The notes under the pieces were generated by a model, which saw nothing but the letters and a program-made list of their open reading frames with translations, had not been told where the DNA came from and searched no databases. This document shows positions 1-9,840 of a stretch of DNA of 64,000 nt, one piece after another (the first letter of the stretch is position 1; the number at the start of each line of letters is the position of its first letter). The stretch is from Poa pratensis (taxonomy: Eukaryota; Streptophyta; Magnoliopsida; Poales; Poaceae). The stretch lies in assembly GCA_947311845.1 (NCBI GenBank), contig CAMZMU010000063.1:58106902-58170901 (forward strand), written 5' to 3'. The translations under genes and the position numbers were made by a program.

Positions 1-203
1 TTTGTCTCGATCAGTTTTTTTTAAAATTGTCTCGATCAGTATTTCACTGTTTTCATCACCTCATCGGGTTATTATTATTTTTTTCTCTTCGGGTTATGTC
101 AAGACTAAACAACTGGCCGGCAACTGCTATAGTAGGACTTAACTGAGGCCGGAGCAGATGGGAAACATAGATTGGTTCAAATAAGTACACCTTCTTCCGG
201 ATA
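1..203. other. Left-edge copy of the array spacer
   Basis: This stretch matches the spacers that precede the UCH terminal-exon copies near 49.5, 58.1 and 62.35 kb: the same phrases on Tcgatca..tcac, two-step aacaactg, and gggaaacatag occur in the same order. It contains no gene. It shows that the left edge belongs to the same duplication family as the array at the right side. Confidence 0.6.
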
Positions 204-563
204 GGGAAATCCACTTTGGCTCATAGGTGCATCTACACCCACTATATAAAAACGAATTTTAAAATGTCAAAAAAATTCAAACAAAAATTTCGGGTGTACA
301 TATGAACATTCTATGTTCGTACACAAAAAAAAATGGGATGAATATACATTTTGTGCGGCCGGTGTTTAAAAATGTCTCTGCATGTAACATTTTTTCTCTT
401 TTATACCGGTCACGCAAAATGCTCGCAGTCCGCTTTCAAAATGTTAAAAACTTTTTTTATTTATAAGCTTAAGCATATACTTTTTTTTACATTTTGAAAT
501 GCGTTAAAAATACATTTTACACAACAGGATCATCTGCACCCGTGAGTCAAAACATCATGTGCC
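204..563. mobile_element. Mutator-type MITE (about 360 bp)
   Basis: A 9-bp direct repeat TTCCGGATA lies at 195-203 and 564-572, immediately outside the element. The ends are imperfect long inverted repeats, with GGTGCATCTACACCC near the left end and a complementary block near the right end. The interior is AT-rich and non-coding. A 9-bp duplication with long terminal inverted repeats is typical of the Mutator superfamily. A related element lies at 50393-50786. It is inserted in the spacer just downstream of the UCH exon relic. Confidence 0.7.
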
Positions 564-580
564 TTCCGGATATACATTCA

Positions 581-668
581 TATATACTTCTTTGCGACAG
601 CCATCACACTGAAATTGATTGACTCCAGAATACTTCACAATTCTTGCTTCTATGACTCTTGCAGCATC
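581..668 (-). pseudogene. UCH terminal-exon relic, copy 1
   Basis: On the minus strand this reads as the last exon of a ubiquitin C-terminal hydrolase: it starts DAARVIEARIV, then has a one-base insertion relative to the copy at 62461-62547. In another frame it continues with an INFSVMAVAKK-like end. The splice acceptor CAG found in the other copies is changed to CAT, so the exon could not be spliced. No other UCH exon was found next to it. It is a duplicated fragment, not a gene. Confidence 0.7.
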
Positions 669-859
669 ATGGAATCGCATGCAACCAAAGAATGACCAGG
701 GTAATAAAATCCTAGTGTTATATATTTATAAGTGTAAGCAGTAAGTCTTCAGAAGAGGCGATAGAGTTATTCTTGTGGTATCCTACAGTTTATTTCCTTT
801 GGTGATGACAGCTCTTGGAGGTTAAGTAAATCTCCTGTTGGGAACATAAGTGAACTGTT

Positions 860-1326
860 TTTTTTAACGGAAAAAGGCAAAAGATTTGCCTTATTTCATT
901 AATAAAGAAGGAGTGGTAAATTATCCATTACAGCCTACAAATAAAGGCGACTCAAAAACAACGGGAGGATTAATCTCCCGGCAACAAATGACCCAAATGT
1001 TTTGCACCGGCAAAAACCCACGCTTTTGCTTCATACTTGATCCTCGTAAAGATGGTAGCGGGCAAGGTGCTCTTGTTCTTGAAGGTTCTTGCATTACGCT
1101 CGTTCCAAATCTCCCACGACGTAAGCATTAGCAAGGATGCCAAACCCTCCCCCCTCCTAGGGTGCGTGAGCACCACATGAGTCCACCAAGCCTCCACATT
1201 GGGGATAGTAGACCAACTCGAGGGGTCGAAGTCCTCAAGGCCAAGCCACATCTTGATCATGTTCCAAATCCGGATGGAGTAGCGACAATGAAGGAGAAGG
1301 TGGCACGCCGTCTCATCCACACAACG
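860..1326 (-). mobile_element. 5'-truncated LINE with 15-bp TSD
   Basis: The 15-bp sequence ACATAAGTGAACTGT occurs at 845-859 and again at 1327-1341, a perfect target-site duplication. Just inside the left copy lies a T-rich tract (the A-tail on the minus strand). The minus strand codes for the end of a LINE ORF2: 970-1320 carries a reverse-transcriptase zinc-binding domain with a HLLLHCRYSIRIWN-type motif and a WEIWNERNAR motif. Only the last ~470 bp were inserted, the usual 5' truncation of target-primed reverse transcription. Confidence 0.88.
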
Positions 1327-1341
1327 ACATAAGTGAACTGT

Positions 1342-1661
1342 GGTCGTCGATGGGTATTATTGTTGGGTTCATTTCTATAGTGGGAATGTTTGGCATATAG
1401 TTTCTTCAAATTAATCCCAACTTTTGCTAAACTGATATCTTTCTACAGGGGAATATAATTCATCTTTCTACAGGGGAATATAATTCGGTGCTGAATTTTG
1501 TAAAGTCTTGAAGCTTCTGTAAATATTTGGATTGCAAATCTGCGGTACCATTTGGCCCTTATGTACAGTGAGATTTCCGTATATTTGATGTATCTTCGTC
1601 CAAGTCCTTGGTTGGTAACTGATCCAGTATTCCATATAGACACTGCAAGTGGTAAATATGG
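1342..1661. other. Spacer between LINE and CACTA element
   Basis: No gene seen. It holds a perfect small tandem duplication of about 24 bp around 1438-1486 (ctttctacaggggaatataa twice). Its right end (about 1599-1661) is a diverged copy of a sequence at about 3078-3141. Confidence 0.6.
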
Positions 1662-3039
1662 CACTAGTAGGAAAGTGCCTTTCTGTGGATCACTTTTTGT
1701 GGCGCACGAAACAGCCATGCGCCACAAAAAATATTTCTCGGATCACTTTTTGCAATTCTGTGGCGCACGAAAACAACATGCGCCACAGAAACTGGCCATG
1801 TGCGCCACAGAAATGTCTGAAATCAGATCCCACCCCCCCCCCCCCCCCCCCTGTGGATCGCCTTTTCAATTTCGCAAAAAGAAAAGAAAATGATAAAATA
1901 TTCAAAAAATAAAATCTTTTCATATGTAGTTAGGTTTTAGTGTCTAGTTGTTATAGAAATTTTGAAATATGAATTTTGACCTTATTTGCAAAAAACGAAA
2001 AAAAAATATTGACACGGCCATAACTTTTGCATACGACGTCGAAAAAATACGTTTAATATACCAAAAAAATCGTGAGAAAAAAAGGAGCTCGATTTCACCC
2101 GGGTTTACCCGGTGAACTTTTCTCAGATTCAGGAAATTCCAAAAGAGTAAAAAGTTATTTGAAAAAGAAGATTTTTTCTACAAAATCAAAAAAAATTGGA
2201 AAAAAAATTCTGTGGCGCACGGTGGTGGGTGCGCCACAGAATTGTTGGGCGGGATTCGAAATTTGAATCCCGCCGGCGCCTTTTCAGTTCTTCCTCTTCT
2301 TTCTCCTTCTCTCCTTCTCTCCTTTCACTTCTCCTCCACTTCTCCTCTCCCTTCTCCTCCACTACTCCTCTCCCCTTCTCTCCTCTACCTCTACTTCAAC
2401 TCAACTCCGGCGACCTCCTCCTCCTCCACCACCTCCGGCGAGCTTCTCCTCCTCCACCACCCCCGGCGAGCTTCTCCTCCTCCTCCTCCACCAACTCCGG
2501 CGACCTCCTCCTCCTACACAACCTACGGCGACCTTCTCCTCCTCCTCCTCCTCCACCACCTCCGGCGACCCTCCTCCACCACCTCCGGCGACCTCCTCCT
2601 CCTCCACCACCTCGGGTGACCCCCTCCTCCACCACCTCCGGCGACCTCCTCCTCCTCCGCCATCTCCGGCGACCCCCATCCTCCACCCACCACCGACCAA
2701 GCCACCTATGGCCATGGCCATGGGCACCATGGCCTCCGACGAGCTCCGGCGAAATTCCGGCGAAATTCTGAAATTCCGACAGATCTGGATCTAGATCTGG
2801 CCGCCTTTTTTTTTTTTGAAATTCAAAAAAAAAACTGTGGCGCATGCCTGGGGATGCGCCACTGAATTGTTTCTGTGGCGCACGGTTGGGGTGCGCCACA
2901 AAAATTTCGTCTTTCTGTGGCGCACGGTGGGGGTGCGCCACAGAATTTATATTTTAGTGGCAAGACTTCTGTGGCGCACCCACCATGCGCCACAGAATGT
3001 CTTTTTGGTGCGCCACTAAAAGGCCTTTTCCTACTAGGA
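1662..3039. mobile_element. CACTA element, non-autonomous (about 1.38 kb)
   Basis: The left end is CACTAGTAGGAAA and the right end reads TTTTCCTACTAGGA, close to its inverse but with the last two bases changed. Both subterminal regions carry many short palindromic pairs built from TGTGGCGCAC and GTGCGCCACA, as in Triticeae CACTA elements. No transposase is present. A GC-rich, proline-codon-rich low-complexity block fills 2280-2780. A clear 3-bp target duplication was not found, which fits the damaged right end. Confidence 0.82.
2280..2760. repeat. CCTCCTCC/CCGGCGA low-complexity block in CACTA
   Basis: Degenerate repeats of the type cctcctcctccaccac and tccggcga run through the middle of the CACTA element. 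Both strands are open for long distances only because of this composition (Pro/Thr-rich on plus, Gly/Arg-rich on minus). I do not consider it a gene. Confidence 0.75.
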
Positions 3040-3243
3040 GTCAACGACACATTCTGTCATTGAAGCTTACATTAATTATTCCAACTCCTTGGTTAGTAAG
3101 TGATCCAGTAATTCCATATACACACTAGAAGCACTTAATATGGGGAACAACATCACATTTTGTCAGTGAAACTTACATTCTGCTCCCATGACTCCATGTG
3201 ACATATACAGCAGAGGTTCTATGCAAGAGTAGCAACATGGTTA
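3040..3243. repeat. Degenerate ~107-bp tandem array split by CACTA
   Basis: The phrase tcaacgacacattctgtcat..cttacatt at about 3041-3068 is repeated with changes at about 3146-3179. The phrase ccttggttagtaagtgatcc at about 3085 matches ccttggttggtaactgatcc at about 1606. With the CACTA element removed, these form about two copies of a ~107-bp unit. A third related phrase (ctgctcccatgactccatg) is at 3181 and again at 5567. Confidence 0.55.
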
Positions 3244-5525
3244 GAGCATCTCTAGTGGCTCGTGGAAACGGACGTGCAAACGAAATATAGACGACCACGA
3301 GCGAAAAACAGCCTCCAGCGGATCGTGTATACGGTCGTGCATCCTTCCCACGTCCACCCACGATGGTACTCGGCGTGTAAATAAAAACGAGCGAGCCACG
3401 CTCGTGAGCTCGCGAAAAGAAGGCCGCTGCTTCGTCCCGTGTACGTCCGGAGAGTACGTCCTTTTTTACTTTTTTACTTGCTCTTCGATCTACACAAATA
3501 CAATTCGATTTGAAAAGTTGTGTACACGAAATACGTGCGTACTGATGAGTTGGTTCCATTCCCATACTCGGTTTCAAGTTTCATCGATCATAACTTGCCA
3601 ATTTCGAACCGATGTTCAGAACTTTTTGGTCGAATTTTGTCAAATTCGTCACACTCGGTTGAAGTTTTGAAAAATCCTTTGACGAGCATGTTCAACTTGA
3701 TGTTTCTCACAACTTTCATGTTGAAACTTTTCCATTTCGGTAGACGTATACGGATACATCTTGTACTGAACTTTGTTGTAAGAACTATGTGAAGCAAAAA
3801 TATTTTATTGATAGCACTGCATTACAAAGACATGGATTACATCACTCATTGCATAAATTAAAACTGGATGAAAAGAAATGGATTACAAAGTTATAACTAG
3901 AACATCACTCGTCTCCAAACTTTTGCCACACATGGTCAATTAGATCAAGTTTAAGCTGAGAATGTTCATCGACATTTCTAATCCGGTGAGTCATCTGAAT
4001 AAAAGAGCTTAGTTGTTCCGCATGAGTACGAGAGACTGTGACTCTTTCTCCCATTGCCTCAAAAGTGCAGCTTTGCCGACCAGTTTCTCGCTCCTCTTCA
4101 ACTATCATATTGTGCATTATGACACAAGCTTTCATGACATCACCGATTTCTTTACGTTTCCATCCTTTAGCAGGTCCACGAACAATGGCAAAACGGGATT
4201 GCAGAACTCCAAAGGCTCGTTCCACATCTTTCCTAGCCCCCTCTTGCTTCTTGGCAAAAGATTTATGCTTTCTGGTATCTGGAGCTTGTATGCTCTTCAC
4301 AAATGTTGCCAACCGTGGATAGATACCATCTGCAAGGTAATACCCCATTGTGTACTGATGGCCATTGATGCTATAATTCACTGCAGGAGTTTCACCTTCG
4401 GCTAGCTTTAAAAAACAGGAGAACGTTGAAAAACGTTTATATCATTGAGGGACCCTGGTAAACCAAAATAAGCATGCCAAATCCAAAGATCCTGTGAAGC
4501 AACTGCTTCCAAGATCATAGTGGGCTCATTCACATGGCCTTTAAACATGCCATGCCATTTTTTGGGGCAATTTTTCCAACCCCAGTGCATGCAATCTATG
4601 CTCCCTAACATACCAGGAAATCCTCTTTCCTCCCCTATTGCAAGTAACCTAGCAATGTCTTGTTCATTTGGAGATCTCAGGTACCTTTCCCCCAAAAACT
4701 TCACAAACTTTGATCACAAATTTCTTGCAAGACTCTAAATTAGTAGCCTCAGCGGACCGGATGTACTCATCAGCACCATCAGCTGCTATTCCATATGTTA
4801 GCATCTGCATTGCCACGGTCATCTTTTGCGGAGGATGTAACCCAAGAGCTCCAGAAGCACTTCTTTTTTGCATAAAATAACCATCAGAATCATGCTCCCT
4901 CTCATGATCAAGTATACCATCAGCTATGCGGTTGAACAAATTACGGGACATCCTAAATCTGTGCATAAAAAGTAAATGAGACAGGGAAATGAAAAATGGG
5001 CCAAAGCAGAGAAGTGTACTAATTACGAACCTTCGTCGAAACAAATATTCGGGATAGCGAGGAACTTCTTTGAAGTAGTCGTCCCACAGAAGAACAAATC
5101 CGGCATCTCTTCCTCGATCGATTGTCCGACGTCCATGCTTGGAACCACCATGGCGTCGAGCGTTCATCCTCTCTTCCTCCTCGCGCTCGACGAATGCTGC
5201 AAGTATGAGTTCATCATCGCCAGATGAAGATGACGAAGAACTCATGTCCCAAGAGGATGTGTTCATTGTGTTGCGTGAGAGAAGAGAAGTCACAGGTAGA
5301 GATGCTAGAAGAGAGGTGGTCGGGGTGGTTTATATAGACCAGAAATATGGCCGTTGAAAATATAGCCGTTTGAAAATATAGCCGTTAGAATATACACGTC
5401 CGGATTTACACGTCCTGATACACGTTCCACTGAAAAACTGGGAGGTGTAAAATTTAGCAACGTGTATATGGACGTGTATATGGAGATATACACGTCCAGA
5501 TATACACGTTCCACTAGAGATGCTC
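3244..5525 (-). mobile_element. PIF/Harbinger transposon (2.28 kb)
   Basis: The termini are a perfect 15-bp inverted repeat GAGCATCTCTAGTGG, flanked on both sides by the 3-bp duplication TTA (3241-3243 and 5526-5528). The minus strand carries a PIF/Harbinger DDE transposase with disabling frameshifts. No second (Myb-like) ORF was found, so the element could not mobilise itself. Confidence 0.92.
3905..5293 (-). pseudogene. Broken PIF/Harbinger transposase
   Basis: This encodes a HARBI1/ALP1-like nuclease. The first segment (5293 to about 4690) contains a serine/acidic N-terminus and a helical DNA-binding region ([15 protein letters not shown]). It includes a 72-bp GT-AG intron at 4959-5030; splicing joins FRRR to FRMSR. 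The catalytic core follows in other frames: first Asp in GSIDCMHW, second Asp in SLNDINVF, and the Glu in DVERAFGVLQSRF. Two single-base frameshifts in homopolymers (near 4690 in a T/G run, near 4411 in a T run) break the frame, so it is a pseudogene. The DDE residues themselves are still visible. It belongs to the element with TIRs at 3244 and 5525. Confidence 0.9.
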
Positions 5526-5528
5526 TTA

Positions 5529-7157
5529 TGCTGGAGGATACTTGTGGATGCAATATATTCAATTCTGCTCCCATGACTCCATGAGACCTTTCCTTCAGAT
5601 GTTTGCCAGAGCAGCACCATGGTGATAAATAGCAGAGCTTCTGCTGTTTCATCAAAATATTACTAAATATTCCATTTGCATCATCTGAGTAGGCGATGAA
5701 TTTAATTGGCATGGACGTCTACTTTTTCGTCATTGTAGCCTTTCGTAGATGCTCAATCCTTTAGCCTCTGCTGTTACCTGGGGCTGCAACAAGATACACT
5801 GGTAGCTTTTCGACAAGAGTGTGATGTGTACAGCGAACTAGTACTTCATGTGGTATTGGGAAGATCAAAATTGCAAATAATGTATATTTTTCCTCTACGT
5901 GGAACATTAGATTCTTGATGTTATATACAGCAATGCAGATTACTTTTACTAGCACAATTTATGGTTCACAAACAGGATCAGAGAGCGGAAAGAAGAACAC
6001 AGCTAATCGTTTTTTCATACTACCGCCGCGTGTGGCCACAGTCGAGAAATTCAACTCGGATGACTAATCGTTTGGACGGGAGCAGACAGGAGCTATCGTC
6101 ATCACTTACATAACTGTGTGGCTGGTATCTGCCTCCAAGCCAGTGGTCGAATTCTCGATCAGCTATAAATACCGTAAAGCATCCCCATTATCAAGCAAGT
6201 TGTGATGGCGGCAAAGCGGTTTTTCTAACGGAGCCACGCCCTACCGGGGTCTCCAACTGCTGCCACGTATCGCCGGGTACGTATGCATGCACTTTATTGT
6301 TATTTTAATACAAAATTGTAAGGGTACCTTATACATGCTAAATACAACCTATCCATCCACATACTTTTTTACTCAATGATAGGTGGGGTACAACATATTT
6401 GTGTCCCACGCGTAAGTGAATGGTGGGTACATATCCAGAAAAAGTACAATTATTTTATCCACCCACCCTTTCTTTTCAGATTTGTTCTCAATATTGTATC
6501 GATAATATCTTTTAAACTGAATGTCCGATTTATGATATTTTTTGATATTTGAGTTCCTGATTACGAGATCTTCAAAACAAGATCAATATTGGACACATTT
6601 TGAAAAGTTTTAAAAACCGACTGTGAAATTGAATTGAAATTTCAATAAAATTAAATTATCAAAATCGACGTTTTCATTTCGATATGACATACGTATGAGT
6701 ATAATAAGAATTTCATGCATATTTCATTGTGCTTTCTTGCGAGACCACAAAAATTTCATAAATGTTTCACGCAAGTCTTTTGTAAATACCATAATTTCTT
6801 GAAACATAACTGAAATAATCCAAAATTATGTCCAATGTTTCTGAAATAACTAAAATTTGTGTTGCAAAAAATTTTAATTTCAAAAAGATTTCGTAACAAC
6901 AACATGTCGCCAAAAATTATAAGAAACTGATTAGAAAATGAAATTTCGAATCATTTATAATTTTTTTTGTGGAAATCTATTTAAAAAATATTTGGAATTT
7001 CTTAATAATTATTATTTTCTGATAATTTTTTTTATTTATATGTTAATTATACAGGAGAAATACAGTGCATGCATACGTATTCAGCCGCACCGGCCGCACG
7101 TGGCAGCAGCTGCAGACCCCGGTAGGGCACGGCTCCGTTAGAATTGCTTTTTCGGTC
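5529..7157. other. P450 upstream region
   Basis: The left part (5529-5760) still resembles the spacer near 3180 (shared ctgctcccatgactccatg). No gene was seen. A TATA box stands at 6164-6170. The part from about 6480 to 7060 is very AT-rich and probably an insertion, though I could not define its ends. GC-rich sequence resumes at 7080, just before the P450 start codon. Confidence 0.5.
6164..6170 (+). promoter_or_regulatory. TATA box candidate, P450 promoter
   Basis: TATAAAT lies in a GC-richer context. A short ATGGCGGC start followed by a stop after seven codons begins at 6204. The P450 itself starts ATGGCGGC at 7158, so about 0.95 kb may have been inserted between the promoter and the true start. 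This link is inference. Confidence 0.4.
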
Positions 7158-7964
7158 ATGGCGGCTCAACTAGTACCAGTACTTTTATCTCCACAAGCAT
7201 TCTTGCTCTATCTCTTGCTCCTCCCTCTGCTCCTCCTCCTACTGCAAAGGCGTCGCTATTTCGCAGGCGAGCAGGCAGCAGAGGTCCATGGCGAACGCCC
7301 TCCTCCTTCGCCTCCGAACAAGCTACCTCTGATCGGCCACATGCACCTCATCGGCTCGGACCCTGATGTCTCCCTCGCCGCCCTCGCCGCCAAGCACGGC
7401 GAGAGTGGTCTCATGCTCCTCCGCCTGGGCCAGGTGCTGAACCTCGTCGTGTCCACCCCCCACGCTGCCGAGGCGGTCCTGCGCACCCACGACCACGTCT
7501 TCGCGTCCCGCCCGTACAACGCGTTCGCCGACACCCTCCTGGATAACGCCGACATCGCCTTTGCCCCCTACGGTGAGTTCTGGCGGTAGCTGAGGAAGCT
7601 CGTCACCACTGACCTCCTCAGCGCGAAGAAGGTGCTCTCGCTCCGCCACGGCCTCGAGGAGGAGGTGCGGCTGGCTATGGCAAAGATCCACGACGCGGCG
7701 GCCGCCGGCGCTTCTGTGGACATGACGAGGCTGCTCAGTGCCTACACCAACGACATCGCCTGCCGCGCCGTGTCGGGGAAGTTCTTCCGGGAGGAAGGCC
7801 GGAACGAGGTGTTCCGGGAGGTGATCGACGGGAACGTGGCCGCGTTTGGGGGGTTCAACCCGCAGGATTACTTCCCGAGCCTGGCCAGGGTGGATAAGCT
7901 CGCACGGGTGCTGTTTCCCAAGATGCATCGTCTGAGGAAGAGATGGGACGAGCTGCTCGACAGA
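7158..7964 (+). pseudogene. CYP71-family P450, exon 1 first part (nonsense mutated)
   Basis: This encodes residues 1-269 of a microsomal cytochrome P450 of the CYP71 family; the wording is closest to CYP71C-type (benzoxazinoid-type) grass enzymes, but the subfamily is inference. Visible parts: a leucine-rich membrane anchor (residues ~8-30), a proline hinge PPPSPP (48-53), the B-C region with HDHVFASRP, and the C-helix WRxxR region. In the C-helix, codon 144 is TAG (7587-7589) between WR and LRK; relatives usually have a glutamine there. The frame is otherwise open to 7964, ending KRWDELLDR. The start at 7158 is chosen because the anchor follows directly. Coding resumes in frame at 42560 after a 34.6-kb insertion. 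Confidence 0.93.
7587..7589 (+). other. In-frame TAG in P450 C-helix
   Basis: TAG replaces the variable residue inside the WRxxR motif (sequence tggcggTAGctgaggaag). The frame is open on both sides, so this is one nonsense change, most simply CAG to TAG. Confidence 0.9.
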
Positions 7965-8020
7965 AATTTCTGGTCTAGCAGATGGAGAAAGCTGAGATTG
8001 GTTCAAGATAAGCTTCATGA

Positions 8021-9028
8021 GGCCTTGTTTACCTCAGGGGTTTTTTTTGGGGATGGGAGGGTAATTTCCCGGCCCAACCAGAAATCCCCAAATTTCCCCG
8101 ATGGCCCGTTTACCTCTCGAGTTTGTGCGGGGTTTGGTTCGTCCCATCCCGAGAATTCCCCACGCAACCCCTCATGTATGAGACTCGATGCACACGCGAG
8201 CCTCCACTCGTGTATCGGCCAGGAAGAAATCTCGGGGGCGGAGGGGACGGCGCTGACCAAAGGCTCCGGCGGGGACGGCCACCTCGGGACGCCGCCGACG
8301 AACGCTGCCTCTTCCTCCGGATACATCCCGGCGTTCAGCCCGGTGAGTCCCCCCAAACTCTTCCTCTCTCCTCCCCTCCAGCCTCGCCTAGGTTTCCTTG
8401 CCGCCGCCGGCGTCCTCCTCCAGTTCGTACGGGCTGGTTCTTGGGATCTGATGGATCTGCTGCTTGTTGTGGGAGCGGAAGGCGAGGCCGCCGCGGAAGC
8501 CGATGCACCAGAGGAGGACCAGCGCCGTCGCCGACGCCGCCAGGAGGTGCACGGTCAGCGTCCGCGCTCCTGCCGCCCTGCCGGTCGCCGCCTTCATTTC
8601 CTAGATCGTTCGTTCTTGGCAGGAGCAGAACTGAAAGGTCGTCGGCACGTATTAGTAGGATCGATGAGTTCTCATGTTTGTAGCACCATTCAAAATCCCG
8701 TTCCCATGTTTCCTGCGGAGGATATAACTCACTTGTTTCAGAGATTGTTTTGAATTCAGAATATTAATCGCTCACATCTTTGTAGCACCATTCAGAATAT
8801 TAATCGCTCACTCCACATGTTTGCCGTAGGTGTAAAGTTCCAATTTTTATCATCTGATCAATTCTTTCCCATCCCCTCCCATCCCAAAAATGCAAGTAAA
8901 CACAGGGATTGTGATTAGAAGGGGAAATATGGGTAAATGTGGGGATTGGGTGAAAGGGAGGGATTCACCAAATCCCCTCCAATCCCCAAACTTCCCAACC
9001 CCAAAAATACCCTGAGGTAAACAAGCCC
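8021..9028. mobile_element. Gene-carrying PIF/Harbinger (Pack-type) element
   Basis: The terminal inverted repeats are GGCCTTGTTTACCTCAGGG at left and the complement of GGGCTTGTTTACCTCAGGG at right (one mismatch). They are flanked by the same 3 bp, TGA, at 8018-8020 and 9029-9031. The subterminal regions are rich in ggggattt and its complement. The interior 8150-8650 is GC-rich and gene-like; part of it is a recognisable cytochrome b561 exon on the minus strand. There is no transposase. The element lies inside the fragment that interrupts the P450. Confidence 0.85.
8388..8597 (-). pseudogene. Captured first exon of a cytochrome b561 gene
   Basis: The minus-strand reading begins with ATG at 8597. 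It gives an N-terminal hydrophobic helix (LLAASATALVLLWC) followed by FRGGLAFRSHNKQQI, the hallmark of the first transmembrane segment and loop of plant cytochrome b561 (ascorbate-dependent transmembrane ferrireductase). In the family this continues with the FNVHPVLM segment; here the similarity ends after KQQI, at what is probably the exon boundary of the donor gene. Only about 45 of ~230 residues are present, without the heme-binding histidines, so no reductase activity is expected. It is carried inside the Harbinger element. Confidence 0.72.
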
Positions 9029-9840
9029 TGAGGTGTGGAGCATAGAGATAATTCTTCTTCAAACCTCTCTTGGCGAGTTGGTACTTGAAAGAAAAGATAA
9101 AGGGCTTATCCATGGTTTTTATCCATTGCATTTTCCCATTGGTTTGATCGTGAAAAGTGATAGCTGTCCTGTTCTGATCCCAGATTCTAAAGGCAACTTC
9201 AATTTGATACATATCATTCACTCTACTTCAAGAAGGTATTTGGAAGTGAGAAGTGGGTGAACTGGGAGCATGTAGGAAAGCAAGATGAACTCAAAGCAGT
9301 GATTCCTCTTTTTGACAGTTGTGACTTTCTCTGAATTCAAGCAATATTTTTATGCTTCTGCAATCCAGGAGTTCTATGCCACAGTGCACATCCCTAAGAA
9401 TTGCTCCAACATGCAATGGATTACAAGAGGACAAATGTTCAGAGTGTCTTCTCGCAGAGATGTTTCACTTACCACATGAGCCATCTCTCTCCCTTTTGCA
9501 TCCTCTACATGACATGACCAAGGAGGAGAAGAATCAATACTTCTTTGAAGGGTGTAGCTGAGAAAGACATGCATCTTCTAGCCCAAAGAAAGTGAACAAG
9601 GTTGTAAGAGCTAGCCCAAAGAAAGTGAACAAGCTTCTGTGCGGAGGAAATCATGATGCAATCTACAATCTCTCTTGGCATGTCTTGGATTTCCATCGAA
9701 GAATTAATGCATTCAATCCGCATCTTCCTTACACGAAGAACTTGCTTAAGACAGGAATCCTAGTTCGTATTCCGAGCTCACCTTTGGGGCATCAGTTTCG
9801 CATACCAAACAATAACAACAGGTTCATTCATTGATTCCGA

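Larger units (their letters stand above)
7965..9840 (+). mobile_element. Unclassified retroelement-like fragment inside P450 exon
   Basis: P450 coding stops exactly after the DELLDR codons. From about 7966 a different sequence starts, interrupted by the Harbinger element at 8021-9028. When that element is ignored, a coding-like track reads RWRKLRLVQDKLHE and continues after 9031 with LGELVLERKDKG. Later (9242-9470, after at least one frameshift) it reads KQYFYASAIQEFYATV and MQWITRGQMFRV. This resembles the ORF found in many grass Athila-like or plant-transposon proteins; the assignment is tentative. A 27-bp phrase (agcccaaagaaagtgaacaa) is duplicated at about 9579 and 9610. Confidence 0.4.

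Noticed and set aside
2196..2771. Long overlapping open frames on both strands in the CACTA interior
   Set aside because: They result from CCTCCTCC/CCGGCGA low complexity; no domain, codon bias or start context, and both strands are open at once.
1680..3030. Many palindromic TGTGGCGCAC units resembling a repeat-spacer array
   Set aside because: The spacing is irregular and the units cluster at both ends of an element with CACTA termini; they are subterminal repeats, not CRISPR.
3173..3577. 134-codon minus-strand frame at the Harbinger left end
   Set aside because: It crosses the element's terminal repeat and has no recognised motif.
6204..6230. ATGGCGGCAAAG as the true P450 start
   Set aside because: It reaches a stop after seven codons and lacks the membrane anchor; 7158 is followed by a proper anchor and hinge.
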